A stretch of 7,619 bases of DNA. It comes from Crocinitomicaceae bacterium. GTDB lineage: Bacteria; Bacteroidota; Bacteroidia; Flavobacteriales_D; Crocinitomicaceae. The stretch covers positions 1-7,619 of the forward strand of contig JALWLM010000072.1 in assembly GCA_027084145.1 (NCBI GenBank), written 5' to 3'. Position numbers and translations under genes: made by a program. Position 1 is the stretch's first letter. Every line of letters starts with the position of its first letter. Under the pieces are notes generated by a model. The model was not told the origin of the DNA, made no database searches, and worked only from the letters and a program-made list of their open reading frames with translations. Positions 1-5,759 of this stretch are shown here, piece after piece.

Positions 1-339
1 TATTTCATTAAACGTAATACGCTTAGTATCTTTTTTCTTTAAATTTAGAACTTCATACAGATGCCAAGAAATAGCCTCTCCTTCACGGTCTTCATCCGTT
101 GCCAACCAAACCGTATCTGAAGATTTTACTTGTTTTTTTAATTCTGAAACAACTTGTTTTTTCTCAGAAGGAATTTCATATTTAGGTTGGAAATTATTGT
201 TAACATCTACTGCCTCTCCTTTTTTAATTAAGTCCCGAATGTGACCATAACTGGACTTTACGACATAATCTTTCCCTAAGTATTTTTCAATTGTATTTGC
301 CTTAGCGGGTGACTCAACAATGACTAAATTTTTTGCCAT
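1..339 (-). CDS. topA: DNA topoisomerase I, N-terminal part (cut by window edge)
   Basis: Type IA topoisomerase that relaxes negatively supercoiled DNA by cutting and rejoining one strand. Only the first 113 codons are present; the frame stays open to base 1, so the gene is truncated by the window, not broken. The visible part is the start of the Toprim domain. It opens MAKNLVIVESPAKANTIEKY, with the catalytic-type Glu at residue 9 and the typical VESPAKA context, then SYGHIRDL (30-37), and the metal-binding acidic motif DEDREGEAIS at 82-91 (the DxDxE signature). The catalytic tyrosine domain lies beyond the window. The ATG at 339 is chosen because the conserved N-terminus starts exactly there; an AGGAGT motif lies 14 bases upstream. 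Topoisomerase III shares the Toprim fold, but the short N-terminus and the VESPAKA/DEDREGEAIS wording fit TopA. The gene upstream on the same strand is the small membrane protein, 142 bases away, so topA probably has its own promoter. Confidence 0.95.
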   Translation of the reverse strand, partial: MAKNLVIVESPAKANTIEKYLGKDYVVKSSYGHIRDLIKKGEAVDVNNNFQPKYEIPSEKKQVVSELKKQVKSSDTVWLATDEDREGEAISWHLYEVLNLKKKDTKRITFNEI

Positions 340-353
340 GATTTATTTTTTTA

Positions 354-359
354 ACTCCT
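354..359 (-). promoter_or_regulatory. Shine-Dalgarno-like site of topA
   Basis: The minus strand reads AGGAGT here, with 14 bases to the topA ATG. This is a good match to the anti-SD sequence but the spacing is longer than usual. Bacteroidota mostly start translation without SD motifs, and the other genes here, except typA, have A/T-rich leaders, so it may be used weakly or be chance. Confidence 0.35.
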
Positions 360-389
360 AATAAAGAGCAATAAATATTTTTCAAACTG

Positions 390-420
390 CAAAATAAGGT
401 GAAAAAAACACGATATACAA
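390..420 (-). promoter_or_regulatory. Possible topA promoter (Bacteroidota type)
   Basis: On the minus strand, TTG (420-418) is followed after 20 bases by TTATTTTG (397-390). This resembles the Bacteroidota pattern TTG-N19-21-TAnnTTTG with one mismatch in the -7 box. The start of transcription would fall at about 380-386, giving a leader of roughly 40-45 bases that contains the AGGAGT motif. The region is very AT-rich, so chance matches are easy. Confidence 0.35.
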
Positions 421-454
421 CAAAAAAACAAAAGGATTTTAAATTTTACCTGTA

Positions 455-471
455 TTTAACCTATGGTTAAA
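455..471. repeat. Perfect 7-bp inverted repeat between topA and the membrane-protein gene
   Basis: TTTAACC and GGTTAAA form a perfect 7-bp stem around a TAT loop, 10 bases after the stop codon of the minus-strand membrane-protein gene. On the minus strand the T-run precedes the hairpin rather than following it, so it is not a canonical intrinsic terminator. It could be a weak 3' end structure or a small operator. Apart from this, the SD-like site and the possible topA promoter, I see nothing in the 340-481 gap. Confidence 0.4.
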
Positions 472-481
472 AAAATATCAA

Positions 482-1015
482 CTACCCAAGACGTTCTACT
501 TTTGATATTTTCGACAATGAATGATATACAAAACTAATCAGATGTAACATTTGATCTCTCCCCTTTCTTTGTCCGATTTTAGATGTAATAAAAATAGATG
601 CTGTAAAAATCATTCCTGTAGGAATCACCCATAACCATGACGCATCATTATGATTGATGTATTTTACAAAACCAAAAATCCCTGCAAAAGTGGAAATCAA
701 AAAAATGACCGCATACATAAAAGAAAACATCGCCCATACAGACTGTCGAGGTCCTACTAAACATGAAACTGTTGTGTAATCCGTAAACTCTTCTTTCTCT
801 ATTCTAACCGTCAATTCAGGCGACCAATAATGTTGTTTTGATTTTGGTATTCTGACAAAAACCACTCCCATAGAACGCTCTCCGGACACCGTAGGATCTT
901 TAGGTATAGCTCCTTCTAAATGATTTAATGCTTTTTCAGGCTCTACATCTATTTTAAGCTTAAATCTTGGACGAATTTCCCCTAGTATGGAATGATTTAA
1001 TCGATTAAAAGGCAT
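482..1015 (-). CDS. Conserved hypothetical protein with two membrane segments
   Basis: Function unknown. From the ATG at 1015 it encodes 177 residues: a soluble N-terminal part of about 90 residues, two hydrophobic segments close together (about 94-117, starting VWAMFSFMYAVIFLIS, and about 126-146, starting SWLWVIPTGMIF), and a short basic C-terminal tail. No signal peptide is seen, so it is probably a hairpin in the inner membrane with both ends in the cytoplasm. Recognisable blocks are EIRPRFKLKID (13-23), HYWSPELTVRIE (62-73) and VGPRQSVW (87-94); from memory, similar unnamed proteins with WSP and GPR/VW blocks occur in Bacteroidota, but this was not searched. The start is uncertain: the frame stays open upstream and a TTG at 1096 would give 204 residues. 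I prefer 1015 because it is the first ATG, because the recognisable blocks begin soon after it, and because the longer form would leave only 41 bases to the divergent patatin gene. Confidence 0.75.
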   Translation of the reverse strand: MPFNRLNHSILGEIRPRFKLKIDVEPEKALNHLEGAIPKDPTVSGERSMGVVFVRIPKSKQHYWSPELTVRIEKEEFTDYTTVSCLVGPRQSVWAMFSFMYAVIFLISTFAGIFGFVKYINHNDASWLWVIPTGMIFTASIFITSKIGQRKGRDQMLHLISFVYHSLSKISKVERLG

Positions 1016-1018
1016 GCT

Positions 1019-1026
1019 CAAATTTA
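1019..1026 (-). promoter_or_regulatory. Perfect -7-like box just before the membrane-protein ATG
   Basis: The minus strand reads TAAATTTG, an exact match to TAnnTTTG, only 3 bases before the ATG at 1015. About 18 bases upstream is ATG (1047-1045), a 2-of-3 match to the -33 TTG. If real, transcription would begin at or next to the start codon, giving a leaderless mRNA. It may equally be a chance match within the coding part of a longer protein starting at 1096. Confidence 0.25.
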
Positions 1027-1137
1027 AAATAAATTTTGAAAAATCATATTTTTTTGCTATATTATATACAACTTCCTGCCTAATCGAAATAAACAAACTA
1101 CCTACCGCATTGCTAAAATTTATAAAACTTTAAAACC

Positions 1138-2001
1138 ATGAAAAAAAGTGCTTTAATTATCCAAGGGGGAGGATTTAGAACGGCATTTAGTGCAGGAGTA
1201 TTGGATGCCTTTATGTCTATGAATTATAATCCGTTTGATGCCTACTTCGCCGTCTCAGGAGGAACTGTTGCAGTTTCGTATTACCTTAGTCAACAATATC
1301 AAGCTTGCTTTAATGCGATGAAATTTCTAAGTAGTAATAGTCAATTCATTAATTATCGACGAATTTTTAAAGGTGACAACTTAATGAATATTGATTATTT
1401 CTACAATGTAACAAGAGACATTGTTCCCTTTCTTTTAAATAGAGCAATCAATAATATTTCTAATAAAAAAATGAGGATTGTTATTACTAACATAAAAACC
1501 GGTCAAGCTGAATATTATCATCCAACGAATACAACATGGGTAGATTCTGTTATCGCATCTTGTACATTACCATTTATAACAAAAGGAAAACATTTATTAA
1601 ATGGTAATTATTATATGGATGGGGGATGGAGTGATCCTCTACCTGTCAAACAAGCAATTAAAGAAGGATATACAGACATTACAATTATCAGAACGAGTCC
1701 TAAAAATCTAAAACTATCAATGTCATGGATTGATTACATCGGCAGTATCACCTCCTCTAACGAGGCTTTAAAAAAATGTTTTGAAAAAAACCATCTAATA
1801 TACAATCAAAGTATTGATTTTATTCATCAATTACAAAAAACAAAGTATATCAAAATTAAACAAATCGCACCATTATCTCCTTTAAAGTGCGGCACGTATA
1901 GCAACTCTATACAAAGCATCGCCGATGATTACAGATATGGAGTATCCATGGGAATTGATTTTTTAAATAAAAGTTCATCATCTCTTTTAAAAAGCGGATA
2001 A
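1138..2001 (+). CDS. Patatin-like phospholipase, YjjU type
   Basis: Predicted lipid acyl hydrolase (287 residues) with a patatin fold and a Ser-Asp catalytic dyad. In order: oxyanion-hole glycines QGGGFRTAFSAG (9-20), nucleophile elbow AVSGGT with Ser40, a mixed region with an SCTLPF block (141-146), and the DGG motif at 161-163 with catalytic Asp161, followed by SDPLPVKQA. The C-terminal APLSPLK...DDYRYG pattern resembles E. coli YjjU, which I recall as having longer ends. Two departures are visible: the elbow is A-x-S-G-G instead of the usual G-x-S-x-G, and the oxyanion motif has Thr where Gly is common after the Arg. Serine, aspartate and the three glycines remain, so activity is likely but substrate is unknown. 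There is no signal peptide or membrane segment, so it is probably cytoplasmic. The ATG at 1138 fits the conserved N-terminus. It diverges from the membrane-protein gene; I see no clear promoter upstream. Confidence 0.9.
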   Translation: MKKSALIIQGGGFRTAFSAGVLDAFMSMNYNPFDAYFAVSGGTVAVSYYLSQQYQACFNAMKFLSSNSQFINYRRIFKGDNLMNIDYFYNVTRDIVPFLLNRAINNISNKKMRIVITNIKTGQAEYYHPTNTTWVDSVIASCTLPFITKGKHLLNGNYYMDGGWSDPLPVKQAIKEGYTDITIIRTSPKNLKLSMSWIDYIGSITSSNEALKKCFEKNHLIYNQSIDFIHQLQKTKYIKIKQIAPLSPLKCGTYSNSIQSIADDYRYGVSMGIDFLNKSSSSLLKSG

Positions 2002-2027
2002 TATTTTTTTTTCTCTGAAAAAGTAAG

Positions 2028-2035
2028 TATCTTTA
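2028..2035 (+). promoter_or_regulatory. Probable -7 element for the T9SS cargo gene
   Basis: TATCTTTA matches TAnnTTTG at five of six fixed positions and lies 24 bases before the ATG at 2060, the same distance as the perfect TACCTTTG box before deaD. A T-run (2004-2012) stands where the -33 TTG would be, with no exact TTG. The leader is A-rich and lacks an SD motif, as is common in this phylum. Confidence 0.5.
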
Positions 2036-2059
2036 CATCCAAATTAAAAAACAATAATT

Positions 2060-3847
2060 ATGAAAAAAATTTACTTATCTATCTTTTCAATTGTAGCGAT
2101 GGCTTTTGGAGCTAATGCTCAATTGCCTTGGACAGAAGATTTTAACGGAGGTACAGGACAATTTACTGTAACAAATTCCGGTACAGGAACATCTGCAAAT
2201 CTGGGTTGGGCACACGAAACAAACCCGGGCGCAATACCTGTAGGATCTCTATCTCCTTTTGCTTCAACAACGGCATCAAATGGTTTTATGTTTGTTAGTT
2301 CTGATGCTGCCGGAGGTGCTGATAATGACGGGAATCAAATCATTACAGAAATGACGTCTTCAGTGATTGACTGTTCTACAACTCCTAATGTCGTATTAAA
2401 ATTCCAACACAACTACAGATGGTGGCATGATTCCAGAATTGTAGAAGTATCCGGAGACAACGGTGCAACTTGGACCACGTACCAAATTACAGATGAAAAC
2501 GGCTATGATTTAGGGTATTCTTCCGGAGATCAAAACTCTTTAAACCCTCAAATGGAAGTAATTGATATCACTGCAGTAGCAGGGGGGCAATCTCAAGTAC
2601 TTATCAAATTCAAATATGATGATCATGACTGGTGGGCATGGTACTGGGCTATTGATGATATTTCCGTTGAATTAAAACCTGATGATGATTTACAAATGCT
2701 ATCTTCTTGGGTTACAGGAGAAAACAATGAAGGTTTAGAGTACGGAAGAACTCCAATGAATCATTTAGAAACAAACTATATTTACGGTTCGGAAGTATTT
2801 AACTTTGGTGTTAATAACCAAACAAACGTAACCGTTGACATCGATTATACAGATGCAGCTAACCCAACACAATTCTCATTAACAGCAACAATGGCTCAAA
2901 TTGACAGCGATTCTACTGAGCTTGTACAAACAGCACCTACAGCACAATCATTTGCTAAAGGTATTTACAAAGGAGTTTACACCGTAACTTCAGATAATGA
3001 AACTTCTGCATCTTCTACTTTTGGAGATAACACTATGAACAGATACTTTGAAGTGACAGACTCTTTATACTCTTTAGACGGTATCGGAGTAACCCCATCT
3101 AACGAACTTCTTCTTGATCAAATTGGAACAGGAATGTTCATGGGAGGAGATGACGGTTTTATGGTCGCAACAATGTACCACATTAAAACAACTGATACAA
3201 TTGGAGGTTTAGTTGTCGCTTTGGCAAGTACATCTCAACCGGGAGGACAAATCATGCCTATGATTATGGATACAGCTACTGTAAATGCAGGAAATACAAC
3301 TCCTACTTTTATTGGTGACCCTGTAGATGTTACACAAGCAGATATTAATGCCGGATTCATCTACGTTCCTTTTGCTACAACAGCAAATCCTACAAATTAT
3401 GCTATCTTACAACCCGGTGCATATTACGCTGTTGTAGAACTTACAAGTAACGGAGGTACTAATAATGTTAGGATTCTTGATGACAAAACAGTTCCTCAAC
3501 CTGCAGGAGCAAGTTTGATCTATCTTGCCGGTGACCAATGGTACACTAATGGGGTAGCTTCCGGTGTAAGATTAGTAACTTGGGTTGATCCTACATTAGG
3601 AGTAGAAGAAACAACATTAGAAGGTGTTTCTGTTTATCCTAACCCTTCTAACGGAATCATCACTATTTCTAATGAAAATAACACAGCTAACAATATCGTT
3701 GTAACTGATGTAACAGGTAAAGTAGTTTATACTACTTCTGCAAACACTACTGCAACTATTGATTTATCAAGCAATGGAACAGGAATCTATTTGGTTAAAA
3801 TCTCTAACGAAAATGGTTCTGTTGTAGAAAGAATTGTGATTAAGTAA
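2060..3847 (+). CDS. Secreted T9SS cargo protein with MAM/jelly-roll-like N-domain and type A sorting domain
   Basis: Exported protein of 595 residues, exact role unknown. Residues 1-20 are a Sec signal peptide ending ANA|Q. Residues 22-205 look like a MAM/concanavalin-like beta-sandwich (choice-of-anchor J type): LPWTEDF at the start, VEVSGDNGATW (128-138) and WWAWYWAIDDISVEL (191-205) at the end. Residues about 237-335 resemble an Ig-like beta domain; about 340-510 is another beta-rich region that I cannot assign. Residues about 524-595 are a T9SS type A C-terminal sorting domain: VYPNPSNG (525-532), VTDVTGKVVY (548-557), the GIYLVKI block (575-581) and a final RIVIK. In this pathway the sorting domain directs passage across the outer membrane and is removed, with cargo released or attached to the surface. 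I see no catalytic signature; adhesion or carbohydrate binding is a guess from the fold. Only one cysteine is present. It is a single-gene unit between its own promoter and a strong terminator. Confidence 0.93.
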   Translation: MKKIYLSIFSIVAMAFGANAQLPWTEDFNGGTGQFTVTNSGTGTSANLGWAHETNPGAIPVGSLSPFASTTASNGFMFVSSDAAGGADNDGNQIITEMTSSVIDCSTTPNVVLKFQHNYRWWHDSRIVEVSGDNGATWTTYQITDENGYDLGYSSGDQNSLNPQMEVIDITAVAGGQSQVLIKFKYDDHDWWAWYWAIDDISVELKPDDDLQMLSSWVTGENNEGLEYGRTPMNHLETNYIYGSEVFNFGVNNQTNVTVDIDYTDAANPTQFSLTATMAQIDSDSTELVQTAPTAQSFAKGIYKGVYTVTSDNETSASSTFGDNTMNRYFEVTDSLYSLDGIGVTPSNELLLDQIGTGMFMGGDDGFMVATMYHIKTTDTIGGLVVALASTSQPGGQIMPMIMDTATVNAGNTTPTFIGDPVDVTQADINAGFIYVPFATTANPTNYAILQPGAYYAVVELTSNGGTNNVRILDDKTVPQPAGASLIYLAGDQWYTNGVASGVRLVTWVDPTLGVEETTLEGVSVYPNPSNGIITISNENNTANNIVVTDVTGKVVYTTSANTTATIDLSSNGTGIYLVKISNENGSVVERIVIK

Positions 3848-3866
3848 TTCTCTTAATTAACAAGCA

Positions 3867-3899
3867 AAAAAAGCCACACGCTCAGCGTGTGGCTTTTTT
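3867..3899 (+). terminator. Strong intrinsic terminator after the T9SS cargo gene
   Basis: AAAAAAGCCACACGC and GCGTGTGGCTTTTTT form a perfect 15-bp stem around a TCA loop, with a 9-bp GC-rich core and a six-T tail, starting 20 bases after the stop codon. The A-run on the left arm makes it symmetrical, so it could also stop minus-strand transcription, though no gene converges here. It separates the cargo gene from deaD. Confidence 0.93.
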
Positions 3900-3909
3900 A
3901 TTATTGAAC

Positions 3910-3932
3910 CTTTAAAATCAATATTTTTAAAG
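3910..3932. repeat. AT-rich inverted repeat upstream of the deaD promoter
   Basis: CTTTAAAA and TTTTAAAG are perfect 8-base arms around a 7-base spacer, about 40 bases upstream of the deaD -7 box. It could be a regulator site or simply an AT-rich upstream element; nothing decides between these. Confidence 0.3.
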
Positions 3933-3947
3933 TATTACATATTTAAG

Positions 3948-3978
3948 GTGATAAATCCGCCTATTCTACGTACCTTTG
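3948..3978 (+). promoter_or_regulatory. Promoter of the deaD-typA unit
   Basis: TACCTTTG (3971-3978) is a perfect Bacteroidota -7 element. Twenty bases upstream is GTG (3948-3950), a 2-of-3 match to the -33 TTG. Transcription should start near 3982-3985, leaving a leader of only about 20 bases before the deaD ATG. The leader is A/T-rich and has no SD motif. Confidence 0.75.
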
Positions 3979-4002
3979 CACCTAATTATATAAAAATATA
4001 GA

Positions 4003-5739
4003 ATGACATTTGAAGAGCTCGGGCTAAAGAGTGAGGTGCTTAAGTCGTTAAAAGAAATGGGGTTCAAAGCACCGACTCCAATCCAAGAAAAAGCAATTCC
4101 GCATTTATTAAAAGAGGAAAGTGACTTTGTAGGATTAGCTCAAACAGGGACAGGTAAAACCGCAGCGTTTGGTTTACCATTAATTAGTAAAGTAGAAGAA
4201 AACACAAAACATCCGCAAGGACTTGTAATTTGCCCAACACGTGAATTATGTTTACAAATCTCTAAAGATTTAGAAACCTACGCAAAACATCTTAACGTTA
4301 AAGTGATTCCAGTGTACGGAGGAACGGATATCAAAAGACAAATCCAAAACATTAAAAAAGGAGCTTCAATTATTGTCGCTACCCCGGGTCGTCTTGTCGA
4401 TCTAATCAATAGAAAAGCCATTTCTCTTTCTGAAGTAAAATGGGTAGTCTTAGATGAAGCTGATGAAATGTTAAATATGGGGTTTAAGAAAGATATTGAC
4501 ACAATTCTCGAAAAGACACCTGATTCAAAGAACGTTTGGTTATTCTCCGCAACCATGCCTAAAGAAGTAGCTTTGATTGCAAAAAATTACATGAGAAATC
4601 CACTCGAAGTAGCAATTGGGTATAAAAATCAAACCAACGAAAATATTGAACATATTTATTATGTTGTCAAAGAACGAGATAGATATGCAGCATTAAAACG
4701 ACTCATCGATTTTAATCCGAATATCTACGGATTGGTTTTTTGCCGAACACGTAGAGAAACTGCTGCTGTAGCAGACAAGCTAGGAAAAGACGGTTATAGT
4801 GCAGAACCTTTACATGGAGATTTATCTCAAGCACAACGCGATATGGTGATGCGCCGTTTCCGTGAGAAAAACATTCAAATACTCGTTGCTACAGATGTTG
4901 CTGCCAGAGGAATAGATGTAGATAACATCACTCATGTGATTAATTATAACTTACCTGATGAAGTAGAAAATTATACGCACCGTTCAGGAAGAACAGCTCG
5001 TGCCGGTAAAAAGGGACAATCATTAGTATTGATTAATACGCGGGAAGCCTATAAAATAAAGCAAATCGAACGTATTATTCGAACCACCTTTAAAAAAGGT
5101 GAAATTCCAAGTCCAAAAGAAATTTGTGAAATCCAATTAATGAAATTGGTTGACCGCGTAATCACTACAGAAGTCAAAGAAGATGATATTTCCGAGTTTC
5201 TACCTTTAGTAATGGCTGAATTTGAACATCTATCAAGAGAAGAAATTGTGAAAAAATTTGTTTCTGCAGAATTCAATCGCTTTTTAGAATATTATGAAAG
5301 AGCTGGTGATTTGAATGCAAAAGAAGGTGAAAGTGATAGAAATAAAAGAAAAGATAGAGGACAAAGGCGAGATAAAAATCGAGGAAAAGATGATAATAAC
5401 AAAACAAGGTTTTTTGTTAATCTGGGAAAAAGAGACGGATTAAACCCCGGAGGATTATTACGCGTTATCTGTGACAATACAGGACTTAAATCCGATAAAA
5501 TCGGAAGAATTGATATCTTAGATAGTTTTTCTTTCTTCGATGCTGACAATGAATTTGTTGACAAAATTGTTAAACAAACAAATAATACCGATTTTGAAGG
5601 AAATAAACTTCGAGTAGAAGTAACAAAAAGTGGTGGAAATAAAAGAAAAGAACGTAGTAGTGACGGTGGTGGATGTTTTAAAAAAAGAAGTAGAGGAAAC
5701 AACGGAAGAAAAAACAGCAGAAGAACTCGCAATTATTAA
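4003..5739 (+). CDS. deaD: DEAD-box ATP-dependent RNA helicase, CsdA/DeaD type
   Basis: Cytoplasmic ATP-dependent RNA helicase (578 residues) that remodels structured RNA; relatives act in 50S subunit assembly and mRNA turnover, especially in the cold. The full motif set is intact: Q motif PTPIQ (24-28), Walker A AQTGTGKT (46-53), PTREL (78-82), TPGR (127-130), DEAD (151-154), SAT (182-184), VFCRTR (245-250), ATDVAARGID (296-305) and HRSGRTARAG (326-335). After a helical stretch (about 370-437) and a charged linker (440-467) comes a DbpA/CsdA-type RNA-binding RRM (about 468-541, starting TRFFVNLGKRDGLNPGG), then a Lys/Arg/Asn/Gly-rich tail (542-578). The RRM and overall length fit CsdA/DeaD rather than RhlE or SrmB; DbpA, with a specific 23S rRNA target, is shorter and less likely. 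The ATG at 4003 matches the conserved start and sits just after the promoter. typA follows after 20 bases. Confidence 0.96.
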   Translation: MTFEELGLKSEVLKSLKEMGFKAPTPIQEKAIPHLLKEESDFVGLAQTGTGKTAAFGLPLISKVEENTKHPQGLVICPTRELCLQISKDLETYAKHLNVKVIPVYGGTDIKRQIQNIKKGASIIVATPGRLVDLINRKAISLSEVKWVVLDEADEMLNMGFKKDIDTILEKTPDSKNVWLFSATMPKEVALIAKNYMRNPLEVAIGYKNQTNENIEHIYYVVKERDRYAALKRLIDFNPNIYGLVFCRTRRETAAVADKLGKDGYSAEPLHGDLSQAQRDMVMRRFREKNIQILVATDVAARGIDVDNITHVINYNLPDEVENYTHRSGRTARAGKKGQSLVLINTREAYKIKQIERIIRTTFKKGEIPSPKEICEIQLMKLVDRVITTEVKEDDISEFLPLVMAEFEHLSREEIVKKFVSAEFNRFLEYYERAGDLNAKEGESDRNKRKDRGQRRDKNRGKDDNNKTRFFVNLGKRDGLNPGGLLRVICDNTGLKSDKIGRIDILDSFSFFDADNEFVDKIVKQTNNTDFEGNKLRVEVTKSGGNKRKERSSDGGGCFKKRSRGNNGRKNSRRTRNY

Positions 5740-5742
5740 TCA

Positions 5743-5748
5743 AGAAGG
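5743..5748 (+). promoter_or_regulatory. Shine-Dalgarno-like site of typA
   Basis: AGAAGG lies 11 bases before the typA ATG, inside the 20-base gap after the deaD stop. It supports the start at 5760 and suggests that typA is translated as the second gene of the same mRNA; no promoter-like element fits within the gap itself. Confidence 0.45.
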
Positions 5749-5759
5749 TATCATTTAAT

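Noticed and set aside
1..339. topA read as a broken gene or as a short stand-alone Toprim protein
   Set aside because: The frame runs open to the first base and matches the normal TopA N-terminus throughout, so it is simply cut by the window.
1097..1137. A promoter for the patatin gene in the divergent gap
   Set aside because: TATAAAACTTTA and TAAAATTTA resemble the -7 element only with several mismatches or wrong spacing, and no TTG is suitably placed.
3979..4002. A long cold-shock leader or RNA thermosensor before deaD
   Set aside because: Cold-shock helicase genes can have long leaders, but the perfect -7 box leaves only about 20 bases before the ATG here, with no structured element.
4278..4556. 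Minus-strand open frame inside deaD
   Set aside because: Antisense to the conserved helicase core (motifs Ib to III); no independent evidence. The same applies to the frames at 5049-5276, 5948-6139 and 6884-7162.
5292..5732. Minus-strand open frame of 146 codons opposite the end of deaD
   Set aside because: It is antisense to the Lys/Arg-rich linker, RRM and tail of deaD. Its Leu/Phe/Ser/Pro-rich composition is what reverse reading of AAA/AGA codons produces; no start signal or recognisable domain.
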